A DNA stretch of 64,000 nt from Kribbella sp. VKM Ac-2569 (GTDB taxonomy: Bacteria > Actinomycetota > Actinomycetes > Propionibacteriales > Kribbellaceae). Location: positions 186,001 through 250,000 of the forward strand of contig NZ_SGXJ01000002.1 of assembly GCF_004216905.1 (NCBI RefSeq). The letters are read 5' to 3'. Shown in pieces: positions 53,291-61,315 of the stretch. The notes beneath the pieces were generated by a model that was not told where the DNA came from, made no database searches, and saw only the letters and a program-made list of their open reading frames with translations. Every line of letters starts with the position of its first letter. Within the stretch, counting starts at the first letter, position 1. Position numbers and translations under genes: made by a program.

Positions 53291-53911
53291 ATGGATCTGC
53301 TTGCCGAACTCCGGAGCCGGAAACTGCTCGCGATCATCCGCGCCGACGGGGCGGACACCGCCTTCGCCTGCGTGCAGACCCTCGTCGAGGCCGGCATCAC
53401 GGCGCTCGAGGTCTCGCTCACCACGCCGGGCGGCGTCGAGGCGATCGCCAAGGCGCGTGCGCAGTACGACCCGAACATCCTGATCGGTGCCGGCACTGTC
53501 GTCACCGCCCTCCAGGCCGACGAGGTCGCCGCCGCCAACGCCGACTTCGCCGTCACGCCTGCGATCACGCGCGGTGCCTACCGCTCCGTCGAGCTCGGCC
53601 TGCCGCTGCTATGCGGCGCCCTCACGCCCACCGAGGTCGTGGCCGCTCTGGATCTCGGCGCCACCGCCGTCAAGATCTTCCCCGCCAAGCTTCACGGCCC
53701 CGGCTACCTCTCCGAACTCCGCGCGCCGCTCCCCGACGCCCCGCTGATCGCCGTCGGCGGCATCGACGCGGTGTCCGCCCCGAAGTACCTCGCCGCCGGA
53801 GCTCTCGCGGTCGGCGTCGGCTCTCCCCTCCTAGGCGACGCCGGCACCGGCGGCTCCCTATCCGAACTCGCCATCCGCGCCAGCACCTTCCGCACAGCCC
53901 TCGACATCTAA
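53291..53911 (+). CDS. KDPG/KDPGal (2-keto-3-deoxy-6-phospho-sugar) aldolase
   Basis: A 206-residue Schiff-base class I aldolase of the KDPG/KHG family. Glu40 lies in ALEVSLTTP, Lys128 in TAVKIFPAK forms the Schiff base, and the phosphate loop is IAVGGID. It cleaves phosphorylated 2-keto-3-deoxy-galactonate (or -gluconate) to pyruvate and glyceraldehyde-3-phosphate, the last step after DgoD and the kinase. ATG 53291 is chosen since a TAGGTT box lies seven bases upstream; the TTG at 53282 would sit before the RNA start. Confidence 0.9.
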   Translation: MDLLAELRSRKLLAIIRADGADTAFACVQTLVEAGITALEVSLTTPGGVEAIAKARAQYDPNILIGAGTVVTALQADEVAAANADFAVTPAITRGAYRSVELGLPLLCGALTPTEVVAALDLGATAVKIFPAKLHGPGYLSELRAPLPDAPLIAVGGIDAVSAPKYLAAGALAVGVGSPLLGDAGTGGSLSELAIRASTFRTALDI

Positions 53912-53956
53912 CGACAACCTTGACCGGCATCCGCAGCAGAAGCCCGCTCCCGCCGA

Positions 53957-54064
53957 ATTTGCCTGGCTCACCCACCAAATTGGCTGGTCCACCAGTCAAA
54001 TCTGGGGTTCCGGACCCTCCATAACGGTCAGGAACCCCGCATTTGGTGGGTGGACCAGGCAAAT
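53957..54064 (+). terminator. Nested hairpin between aldolase and kinase
   Basis: ATTTGCCTGG-CTCACCCACCAAAT (53957-53980) pairs with 54041-54064 (22 of 24 positions). Inside, GGGGTTCC (54004-54011) pairs with GGAACCCC (54031-54038). It fills most of the 243-base gap and may end the aldolase message. Confidence 0.55.
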
Positions 54065-54131
54065 GAGGGCTCGGCAAGGGCCGGAGGAAGGCCTAGGTGA
54101 GAGGACGATCCGATGGGTCGGCCTCGTTCTC

Positions 54132-54153
54132 GGAGTACTGAATGGAGTACTGA
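54132..54153 (+). repeat. Direct repeat carrying the kinase ribosome-binding site
   Basis: GGAGTACTGA occurs at 54132-54141 and 54144-54153. The second copy's GGAG is seven bases before the kinase ATG and so acts as ribosome-binding site; the first copy is a spare. Confidence 0.5.
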
Positions 54154-54154
54154 C

Positions 54155-55084
54155 ATGACGGATCTGCTGACGCTGGGCGAGACGATGGTCTCGGTGCGGA
54201 CCGCCCGCCCGATGCGGCTCGGCGGGGACGCGCATCTCTCGATCGCCGGCTCCGAGAGCAACGTGGCGATCGGGGTCGCGCGACTCGGGCACGACGTCAC
54301 CTGGCTGAGTGCCGTCGGCAACGACGAACCGGGCCGGCTGATCGAGCGAACCCTCCGCGCCGAGAACGTCGGCACCCGGATCCGGTTCTCCGACGACGCG
54401 TTCACCGGGTTCATCGCGTTCGACCAGCCGTCGCACGACATCACCCGCGTGAGCTACCACCGCCGCGGATCGGCCGCCTCCACCCTCACGCCAGACGAGA
54501 CCACGGCTGCTGTCATCGCCACAGGTCCGACACTGCTCCACGTCACCGGCATCACCCCGGCGCTCTCCGACACGGCACGTGCCGCGACGCTGGCCGCCGT
54601 ACGCACGGCCTTCGCAGCAGGCACCCAGGTCTCGCTCGATGTGAACTACCGCGCCCGCCTCTGGACCCGCCCCGAAGCAGCCGCCGCGCTACGCGAGCTC
54701 CTCCCCCACGTCCACACCGTTTTCGCGTCCGACGACGAACTCGACCTCCTCACCGAAGCCGAAGACCCGGTCGCCGACCTGCTGAGTACCGTCGACACCG
54801 TCGTCGTGACGGCCGGCGGCAAAGGCGCATGGGCACACTCGGCCGACGGAACCATCCACAGCGCCGCGCTCCCCGTCACCGTCGTCGACAGCATCGGCGC
54901 CGGCGACGCCTTCGTCTCCGGCTACCTCTCCGCCACCCTCGACAACCTCGCCCCCGACGCCCGCCTGACCCGCGCCACCACCTCAGGCGCCTTCTGCGTA
55001 ACGGCGTACGGCGACTGGGAGTCCCTCCCCACCCGCCAGGACCTGACCCTCCTGACCCACACCCAAGGCACCGCCCTCCGCTAG
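54155..55084 (+). CDS. PfkB-family 2-keto-3-deoxy-sugar-acid kinase
   Basis: A 309-residue ribokinase-fold kinase with the substrate loop GGDAHLSIAGSESNVAIGVARLG, and DSIGAGDAFVSG with catalytic Asp251 plus the anion hole GAGD. It phosphorylates KDG or KDGal to the 6-phosphate for the aldolase. ATG 54155 has GGAG seven bases upstream. It is on the same strand as the aldolase after a hairpin. The stop overlaps the convergent gene's stop in CTAG (55081-55084). Confidence 0.85.
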   Translation: MTDLLTLGETMVSVRTARPMRLGGDAHLSIAGSESNVAIGVARLGHDVTWLSAVGNDEPGRLIERTLRAENVGTRIRFSDDAFTGFIAFDQPSHDITRVSYHRRGSAASTLTPDETTAAVIATGPTLLHVTGITPALSDTARAATLAAVRTAFAAGTQVSLDVNYRARLWTRPEAAAALRELLPHVHTVFASDDELDLLTEAEDPVADLLSTVDTVVVTAGGKGAWAHSADGTIHSAALPVTVVDSIGAGDAFVSGYLSATLDNLAPDARLTRATTSGAFCVTAYGDWESLPTRQDLTLLTHTQGTALR

Positions 55085-55746
55085 CGCTGCCGGACCGAGT
55101 AGGTCAGGTGCGTCACCTTTGGGGAATGTTCTGCGTGGATCTGCTCCAGGGCGACGCGGCTCGCGTCGATGCCCTCGAAGAGGCGGACTCCGGTGCCGAA
55201 CAGGACGGGAGACAGGGCGATCGTGAACTCGTCGATCAGGCCGGCGTTCACGTACTCCAGGATCGTTTCGCCGCCGCCCGCGATGCGTACGTCGCGTTCG
55301 CCGGCAGCCTCGCGGGCCTGGTCGAGCGCGGCCTCGATGCCGTCGTTGACGAAGTGGAACGTGGTCCCGCCCGGGCGTTCCCAGGGGTCGCGCTTCTCGT
55401 GGGTCACGACGAAGACCGGCGTATGGAACGGCGCCTCCTCGGGCCACGCCAGCTCGCCGCCGTCGAACATGCGCTTGCCCATCACGCTCGCGCCGGTGCG
55501 CTCGTACGTCGCCCGGACGATGTCGTTGTCGAGTCCTTCCTCGCCGCCCTCGCCGAGCTTCAGATTCTCCCGGAAGAATCGCAGCGGGAACACCCACGCC
55601 TGCAGCTCCGACCACTTCGCCATCCAGCGCTGGACCCTCGGGTCGCTCTGACCCTCGGGCGAGAAGACGTCCTCGACGGGCACGGCCTCCGGCGCCACGA
55701 AACCGTCCAGCGACATGGACACGCTGAAGAACACCTTTCCAGCCAT
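55081..55746 (-). CDS. RibD C-terminal/dihydrofolate reductase-like protein
   Basis: A 221-residue protein of the DHFR/RibD-C fold (VFFSVSMSLDGFVAPE at the start, RTGASVMGKRMFDGGE, RIAGGGETILEYVNAGLIDEF). Stand-alone members are annotated as dihydrofolate reductase-family proteins; true folate activity is not established. It is the third gene of an ArsR-SRPBCC operon, a frequent actinobacterial grouping. ATG overlaps the SRPBCC stop by one base (TGATG). Confidence 0.85.
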   Translation of the reverse strand: MAGKVFFSVSMSLDGFVAPEAVPVEDVFSPEGQSDPRVQRWMAKWSELQAWVFPLRFFRENLKLGEGGEEGLDNDIVRATYERTGASVMGKRMFDGGELAWPEEAPFHTPVFVVTHEKRDPWERPGGTTFHFVNDGIEAALDQAREAAGERDVRIAGGGETILEYVNAGLIDEFTIALSPVLFGTGVRLFEGIDASRVALEQIHAEHSPKVTHLTYSVRQR

Positions 55747-56246
55747 CAGTCCTCCACTCCCTTCCGAACGATCTCGGTGACGTAGACGGCCAGGTTGTTC
55801 AGGGTCTGTTGGCCGCCCTCGATTGCGTGGTACTTCTCGACCGCCTCGTCGCGCAGTTCCTTGGTGGGGAACACCGTGTACATCTCGATCCGGGTCGCCG
55901 CACCGTCGGGCTCGAACGTCAGGACCGACTCGAAGGCGTTCGGATCGCCGCGGGATTCACCGTGCAGCAACGCGATCCGCTCAGGTACGGCGATCTCGGT
56001 CCAGGTGATCCACTCGGCGTAATCCGTCCCGTCCGGTCCGTGCATCACGAAGTCCCACTCCCCGCCGACGCGGAACTCGAACGACTGCGTGGTCGTGCTG
56101 AACCCCTCCGGTCCCCACCACCGCGACAGGTGCCGGACCTTGGTGAACACCTCGAACACCAGCTCTCGTGGGGCGTCGATGATCCGGGAGATCACGATCT
56201 CCCGATCGGCCGTCTCCGCCTGCGTTCCTTGCCTTGCCCCTGGCAT
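55746..56246 (-). CDS. SRPBCC (AHSA1-like) protein
   Basis: A 166-residue START-like fold: ISRIIDAPRELVFEVFTKVRHLSRWWGPEGFSTTTQSFEFRVGG is the AHSA1 signature, with the C-terminal helix at residues 130-160. Such proteins bind hydrophobic ligands or interact with chaperones. It starts three bases after the ArsR stop and so is the second gene of this operon, with the ArsR protein as its likely regulator. Confidence 0.88.
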   Translation of the reverse strand: MPGARQGTQAETADREIVISRIIDAPRELVFEVFTKVRHLSRWWGPEGFSTTTQSFEFRVGGEWDFVMHGPDGTDYAEWITWTEIAVPERIALLHGESRGDPNAFESVLTFEPDGAATRIEMYTVFPTKELRDEAVEKYHAIEGGQQTLNNLAVYVTEIVRKGVED

Positions 56247-56249
56247 CGG

Positions 56250-56591
56250 TCATTCCTCCAGCCGTGTCTGCTTCAGGTCCTGTACGTACGCATCCAGTCG
56301 GTCGAAGCTCTCGTTCCAGAACTGCTCGAACCCGCCGGCCCACTCGTGGACCGGTCGCAGCCCGCGGGCATCCAGTCCGTACAGCCGCTGCTTGCCCGCC
56401 TTTCGGTCCCGCACCAGCCCCACCTCCCGCAGCACCCGCAGGTGTTTGGACGCCCCCGGCTGAGTCATCCCGAGCTCCTGAGCCAACTCGGTCACCGGCC
56501 GCTCACCCGCCCGCAGCAACACCAGGATCTCCCGGCGCTGCGGCTCGGCGATCGCGTTGAAGACGTCCGACGTCGTCGCTGCTCGTGCCAT
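56250..56591 (-). CDS. ArsR-family transcriptional regulator
   Basis: A 113-residue winged-helix protein (PQRREILVLLRAGERPVTELAQELGMTQPGASKHLRVL). The metal-binding ELCVCDL box is missing, so it is of the non-metal ArsR class that co-occurs with SRPBCC genes. ATG 56591 is chosen because the promoter -10 (TATGAT) ends seven bases before it, so the message is leaderless; the ATGs at 56603 and 56600 lie within the -10 itself. Confidence 0.9.
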   Translation of the reverse strand: MARAATTSDVFNAIAEPQRREILVLLRAGERPVTELAQELGMTQPGASKHLRVLREVGLVRDRKAGKQRLYGLDARGLRPVHEWAGGFEQFWNESFDRLDAYVQDLKQTRLEE

Positions 56592-56598
56592 ACTCGCC

Positions 56599-56626
56599 AT
56601 CATATGCCCATATCGGAATGCGTCAA
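56599..56626 (-). promoter_or_regulatory. ArsR operon promoter with operator
   Basis: Minus strand: TTGACG (56626-56621), 16-base spacer, TATGAT (56604-56599). The palindrome ATATGGGCATAT (56613-56602) overlaps the spacer and -10 and is the probable ArsR operator. Confidence 0.7.
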
Positions 56627-56681
56627 GCGGGTGTCACGCCGGCGTTCCCACGATCCAGACCTGACTACATCCATGCTGTCC

Positions 56682-56742
56682 CACTTTGTGCACCAGACCC
56701 GCAGGCTCAGCGCCCGTCGACACGGATCCGGTGCACAAAGTG
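56682..56742. terminator. Hairpin after the cNMP-kinase operon
   Basis: CACTTTGTGCACC (56682-56694) and GGTGCACAAAGTG (56730-56742) pair perfectly over 13 bp. The 320-base gap 56592-56911 also holds the ArsR promoter and a short minus-strand frame ending at 56757 that may be a gene remnant. Otherwise nothing was seen in it. Confidence 0.55.
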
Positions 56743-56911
56743 ACTCGGGTGGAGGGTCAGCCGCCTTCGGTTGGGAAGAGGATCGGGCTGAGGAGGTAGC
56801 GGGAGCGGTCCGGGGGTTGCCTCGTTCGACAGGACCGGCGTGATCGACGCTTGCTCCTGCCGCAACCGGAAGCGTCGCGGCAGTCGTCGCCGCTATCGTC
56901 GACTGGTTGCC

Positions 56912-58372
56912 TTAAGCAAGTAGCGCCGGGTCGGACTCCAGCTCGCGTTCCGGATTCAGGGGCAGGACGATCTTGAAGACGGTGCGGCCCGGCTCGGACT
57001 CGACGCGCAGGTCGCCGTGGTGCTTCTTCACCACGATGCGCCAGGAGATGTCGAGGCCCAGGCCGGTGCCTTCGCCGATCGGCTTGGTGGTGAAGAACGG
57101 CTCGAAGATGCGGCGCCGGATCTCGTCGGGGATGCCCGGTCCGGTGTCGCCGATCTCGACGACCGCGTAGGCGCCGTCGCGGCGGGTGCGGATCGTCAGT
57201 GTCCCGGATCCGCCCATCGCGCTCACCGCGTTGTCGATGATGTTCGTCCACACCTGGTTGAGTTCCGCGGCGTACGCCGGGATCGCGGGCAGCTCGGGAT
57301 CGAAGTCCTTGACGATCTCGTACCCCTGCAGCTTCCCCGACATCATCACCAGCGTCGACTTCAGCAGCTCCCGCAGATCAACGGTCTGGTACGGCGCCCG
57401 GTCGATCTGCGAGTACTGCTTCGCGGCGCCGACGAGGGTCGAGATCCGGGTCACGGAGTCGTCGATCTCGTTCATCAGCGACTCGGTGTCGATGGTGTAC
57501 ATCAACCACCGCACGGCGCCCTCGAGGTACGTCGGGCCGACCGCCGCCAGCACGTTCTCCATCCACGGCACGTCCAGGCCCGCGGCGGCGAGCACCGGCG
57601 CCACGTCCCAGCTCGCCTGGACGTCGTGGTCGTCGAGCCAGTCCGTCAGCGTGTCCTCGCGATCGGACAACTCCATCGGCGGGAGGTCCTTGTCCTTGTT
57701 CTTCTCCAGCCGCTCGACCGCGTCGTCCTGTAACGCGACGATCTGGTGCAGCTTGGTCGCGTCGAGGGTGCCGTCGGCGAGCATCGCGAGCTTCGACCGC
57801 ATCCCGGACACGCGCTGCCGCAGGGTCGCCGCCGCCCGGACCGCGGCGGCGGCCGGGTTGTTCAACTCGTGGGTCAGACCCGCGGACAAGGAGCCGAGGG
57901 CAAGCAACCGCTCACGCTCGCCGAGCGTCTCGTTGGTCCGCCGCATGCCCATCACGAAGCCCTCGATCAGGTGCACTGCCATCGGGAACCAGGTGTTCAT
58001 CATCGTCGCCATCGTCTCGGCGCTGATCACGAAGAACTCCGACGGCCCGGTCACCTGCATCGTCGCGGTGTAGGACTTGTGGTCGTTGGCGCCGAAGAAC
58101 GCGTTGAACGCACCGGAGTACACCCCGCGCTGGCCGGTCCGGTTGATCTCCACGAGCTCGCCGTGCGACAGCTTGCAGAGCCGGATCTCACCCGAGAGCA
58201 GGACGTAGCAGCAGGTCGCCTCGTCGCCTTCGTTGAATACGGTCCCGTCGTGCACGTCCTCGACGTGCCCGACTTGGGACAGCCACTGGAGCTGCTCGTC
58301 GGTGAGGCTCTCGAAGAGGAACAGCGTGCGCAGCTCGTCGGGCGTCAGCCGCTTCACAGCTTGGTCAGTCAT
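56912..58372 (-). CDS. Cyclic-nucleotide-binding-domain histidine kinase
   Basis: A 486-residue soluble protein. cNMP-binding (CAP-like) domain at about 15-140 (TVFNEGDEATCCYVLLSGEIRL), dimerisation helix with LTHELNNPAAAAVR (His168), then HATPase_c at about 345-475 (NIIDNAVSAMGG, DTGPGIPDE, EPFFTTK, GEGTGLGLDIS). The two cysteines in ATCCYV within the sensor domain are notable. It should phosphorylate a receiver in response to a nucleotide, redox or other small ligand. Its ATG overlaps the stop of the upstream receiver/flavoprotein gene by one base, so that protein is its likely partner. Confidence 0.92.
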   Translation of the reverse strand: MTDQAVKRLTPDELRTLFLFESLTDEQLQWLSQVGHVEDVHDGTVFNEGDEATCCYVLLSGEIRLCKLSHGELVEINRTGQRGVYSGAFNAFFGANDHKSYTATMQVTGPSEFFVISAETMATMMNTWFPMAVHLIEGFVMGMRRTNETLGERERLLALGSLSAGLTHELNNPAAAAVRAAATLRQRVSGMRSKLAMLADGTLDATKLHQIVALQDDAVERLEKNKDKDLPPMELSDREDTLTDWLDDHDVQASWDVAPVLAAAGLDVPWMENVLAAVGPTYLEGAVRWLMYTIDTESLMNEIDDSVTRISTLVGAAKQYSQIDRAPYQTVDLRELLKSTLVMMSGKLQGYEIVKDFDPELPAIPAYAAELNQVWTNIIDNAVSAMGGSGTLTIRTRRDGAYAVVEIGDTGPGIPDEIRRRIFEPFFTTKPIGEGTGLGLDISWRIVVKKHHGDLRVESEPGRTVFKIVLPLNPERELESDPALLA

Positions 58373-60033
58373 CAGAGCATCTCCAGGTATCGGTGCACCA
58401 GTGTCACGGCCATCGCTCCGTCGCCGACCGCGGAGGCGACCCGCTTCACCGACTCGGCCCGTACGTCGCCGGCGGCGAACACGCCCGGCATGCTCGTCTC
58501 CAGGTGGTACGGCTCCCGCTCCAGCGGCCAGCCCGGCGGTCTGCCGTGCAGGTCGGGTCCGGTGAGCACGAAGCCTCGGTCGTCGCGGAGCAGGTCACCG
58601 GGCAGCCAGTCCGTCCGCGGGGCCGCGCCGATGAACACGAACATCCATTCCGTGTCCACCTCACGCTTCTCCCCGGTCTCGCTGTTCAGCAAGGTGAGGT
58701 GTTCCAGGTGCTCCGAGCCGATACAGGAAACGACCTGCGTGCAGGTGTGCACCTCGATGTTGTCGATCCCGTCGATCTGGTCGATGAGGTACGACGACAT
58801 CGTCGCGGTGAGCGATGGTCCTCTCACCAGCATATGCACGCGTTTCGCATGCCTCGAGAAATAGACCGCCGCCTGACCGGCCGAGTTGGCCCCGCCGATG
58901 ATGTACACCTCGGCGCCGGCGCACGCCGGACCCTCGGTGGTCGCCGAGCCGTAGTAGATGCCACGGCCGCACAGATCGTCGACACCGGGCGCCTGAAGCG
59001 TCCGGTACGAGACGCCGGTCGCCAGGATCACCGAATGCGCCGAGATCTCGCTCCCGTCCGCGAACCGCAACTGGCGCGCGTTGCCGAGCGTCTCGAGCCC
59101 GACGACCTGCCTGGTCGTCAGCAGCTCGGCCCCGAACCGGACCGCCTGTCGCCGGGCCCGGTCCGTCAACTGCGCGCCGGACACCCCGTCCGGGAAGCCC
59201 AGGTAGTTCTCGATCCGGCTCGACTGCCCGGCCTGACCACCGGTCGCCACCTGCTCGACCAGCACGGTCCGCAGGCCCTCGCTGGCGCCGTACACCGCTG
59301 CGCCGAGCCCTGCCGGGCCGCCGCCGACCACGACCAGGTCGTAGAAGTCCTTCGCCGGCGCCGTGGACAGACCGACCTTCTGCGCCAGTTCGGCCTCGGA
59401 CGGAGCGATCATCACCGTGGCGTCGGGCGTGATCACGACCGGCAGCGTCGTACCGTCCACGTCGGCGGCGTCGAGTAGCCGCCTGGCCTCGTCGTCGTCG
59501 ACGTTCAGCCAGCGGTACGGCACCGCGTTGCGGGCGAGGAAGTCGCGGGCCGCGAACGACGGCGCCGACCAGCGGTGACCGATCACCCGGGTCTCGTCGC
59601 CGGACGGCTCCGGGGTCGACCGCCACAGGTCGAGCATCGCGTCGACCACCGGATACAGCTTCTCCTCCGGCGGATTCCACGGCTTCAGCAGGTAGTGGTC
59701 GAGGTCGACCACGTTGATCGCCTGGATCGCGGCATCGGTGTCGGCGTACGCCGTCAGCAGCACCCGGCGGGCCAGCGGGAACAGATCCATCGCGGCCTCG
59801 AGGAACTCGATCCCGGACATCTGGGGCATCCGGTAGTCGGCCAGCAGCAGCGCGACCGGCTCACCACGGAGCTTCAGCTCCTTCAGCGCGTCCAGCGCCT
59901 GCACCGGGTTCTCCGCCCGGACGATGCGGTTCTCCTCGCCGTACCGACGGCGGAGGTCACGGGCGATCGACCGGGAAACGCCGGGATCGTCGTCGACGGT
60001 GAGGATCACCGAGCGGGTCGTTGACGCTGTCAT
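58372..60033 (-). CDS. Receiver - glutaredoxin-like - thioredoxin-reductase-like fusion flavoprotein
   Basis: A 553-residue fusion. Receiver domain about 8-135, acidic pocket VDDDP and phospho-acceptor Asp66 in LLADYRMP. A glutaredoxin-like segment follows at about 148-225 (GHRWSAPSFAARDFLARN, no CxxC). Then a pyridine-nucleotide-dependent FAD module begins at DLVVVGGGPAGLG (about 233) with the NAD(P) fold from YIIGGANSAGQAA. At the position of thioredoxin reductase's redox CxxC the protein reads YGSATTEG (361-368), so both cysteines are missing. ATG 60033 follows AAGGAGG closely. It is co-transcribed with the cNMP kinase. The domain order is clear; the reaction catalysed is unknown. Confidence 0.88.
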   Translation of the reverse strand: MTASTTRSVILTVDDDPGVSRSIARDLRRRYGEENRIVRAENPVQALDALKELKLRGEPVALLLADYRMPQMSGIEFLEAAMDLFPLARRVLLTAYADTDAAIQAINVVDLDHYLLKPWNPPEEKLYPVVDAMLDLWRSTPEPSGDETRVIGHRWSAPSFAARDFLARNAVPYRWLNVDDDEARRLLDAADVDGTTLPVVITPDATVMIAPSEAELAQKVGLSTAPAKDFYDLVVVGGGPAGLGAAVYGASEGLRTVLVEQVATGGQAGQSSRIENYLGFPDGVSGAQLTDRARRQAVRFGAELLTTRQVVGLETLGNARQLRFADGSEISAHSVILATGVSYRTLQAPGVDDLCGRGIYYGSATTEGPACAGAEVYIIGGANSAGQAAVYFSRHAKRVHMLVRGPSLTATMSSYLIDQIDGIDNIEVHTCTQVVSCIGSEHLEHLTLLNSETGEKREVDTEWMFVFIGAAPRTDWLPGDLLRDDRGFVLTGPDLHGRPPGWPLEREPYHLETSMPGVFAAGDVRAESVKRVASAVGDGAMAVTLVHRYLEML

Positions 60034-60086
60034 GCCTCCTTCATACCAGCGCCGACCCACAAACAGGGATCGGTAATCCACAGGCC

Positions 60087-60126
60087 CTCGTCCGGTTCGC
60101 GACGGGCTGATCGCGAACCGGACGAG
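60087..60126 (-). terminator. Hairpin after the GH18 chitinase
   Basis: CTCGTCCGGTTCGCGA (60087-60102) and TCGCGAACCGGACGAG (60111-60126) form a perfect 16-bp stem with an 8-base loop. It lies nine bases past the chitinase stop and upstream of the flavoprotein operon. Confidence 0.8.
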
Positions 60127-60135
60127 AGGGGCGGC

Positions 60136-61236
60136 CTACGGGAGGGCGTCGAGGTACGGCGCGTGGCTGTTCTGGAACTCCCAGTCGTAGTAGTGGTCCC
60201 AGTTGATCGACCACGTCATCAGCCCGCGGAAGCCCGGCGAAGTACCGCCGCGGAGGCTGTAGCCGCCGCAGTTCTGGCCCTTCACCAAGCAGTCGAGCGC
60301 TTCGTGCACGGCTGCCGGGGCGGTGTAGCCGTTGCCTGCGCTGACCGCTGCCGGGAGCCCGAAACCGATCTGGTCGTCGCGCAGTCCCGGAAACGTCTGA
60401 CCGGTGTTCGCCACCGGGAAGCCGGCCTTGACCATGTCGGTCATCGCGATGTGGAAATCCGCGCCGCCCATGGTGTGGTACTGGTTGTCCAGGCCCATCA
60501 CCGGACCGGAGTTGTAGTCCTGGACGTGCAGCACTGTCAGCGAGTCCCGCATCGCGTGGATGACCGGCAGGTACGAACCGGTCCGGTTGTCGCCGCCGCT
60601 TGAGCCGCCGTAGAACTGGTAGCCGACCTGCACGAAGAACGTCTCCGGCGCCATCGACAGCACGAAGTTCTCGCCGTACTTCGCCTTCAGGGTCTTCAGC
60701 GCCGAGATCAGATTGACGATCACGGCCGTCGTCGGGTTGCGGAAGTCGGTGTCGCCCGCGTCCAGATAGAGCGAATGCCCCTCGAAGTCGATGTCGAGCC
60801 CGTCCAGGCCGTAGCGGTGGATGATCGCGCTCACCGAACTGACGAACGCGTCCCGGGCCGCGGTGGTGGTCAGCTGCACCTGCCCATTCGCGCCGCCGAT
60901 GGAGATCAGCACCTTCTTACCCGCAGCCTGCTTGGCCTTGATGGCCGCTGCGAAGTCCGCGTCACTCTCCACGTTCGGACACTCGCTGGCCGGACACCTG
61001 TTGAACCTGATGTCACCGGACGTCACCGACGTCGGCTCACCGAACGCCAGGTTGATGATGTCCCATTCCGCCGGTACGTCGGCCATCCGCACGTAACCGG
61101 ACCCATTGGCGAAGCTGGCATGCAGGTACCCGATCAACGCATGCTTCGCCAGCTCGGCAGACGTCGCCTGAGCCGGAACCGTCACACCGGTCAGCAGAAC
61201 CCCGAGAACCCCGAGAACCACAGCAAGCCATCGCAT
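60136..61236 (-). CDS. Secreted GH18 chitinase
   Basis: A 366-residue secreted enzyme: signal peptide about residues 1-25 (ends PAQA), GH18 barrel with strand VLISIGGANG and catalytic strand GLDGLDIDFEGH (acid Glu152), and the chitinase closing segment GLMTWSINWDHY. There is no carbohydrate-binding module, unlike the GH18 at 21208. It produces chito-oligosaccharides, possibly for the GH20 and NagB-like proteins of this window. ATG 61236 lacks a strong ribosome-binding site; an AT-rich stretch just upstream (TACTAAATA) may be a -10 for a leaderless message. Confidence 0.92.
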   Translation of the reverse strand: MRWLAVVLGVLGVLLTGVTVPAQATSAELAKHALIGYLHASFANGSGYVRMADVPAEWDIINLAFGEPTSVTSGDIRFNRCPASECPNVESDADFAAAIKAKQAAGKKVLISIGGANGQVQLTTTAARDAFVSSVSAIIHRYGLDGLDIDFEGHSLYLDAGDTDFRNPTTAVIVNLISALKTLKAKYGENFVLSMAPETFFVQVGYQFYGGSSGGDNRTGSYLPVIHAMRDSLTVLHVQDYNSGPVMGLDNQYHTMGGADFHIAMTDMVKAGFPVANTGQTFPGLRDDQIGFGLPAAVSAGNGYTAPAAVHEALDCLVKGQNCGGYSLRGGTSPGFRGLMTWSINWDHYYDWEFQNSHAPYLDALP

Positions 61237-61315
61237 GGTTATTTAGTAGAGACGTTCCATAACTCATGGTCAATGCATCGGAACGGCGGGTACCCGACGC
61301 TGTCGGGAACCGGCC

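Noticed and set aside
58932..58970. Ordinary thioredoxin reductase with CxxC
   Set aside because: The site reads SATT; no cysteine pair, so a standard assignment is not supported.
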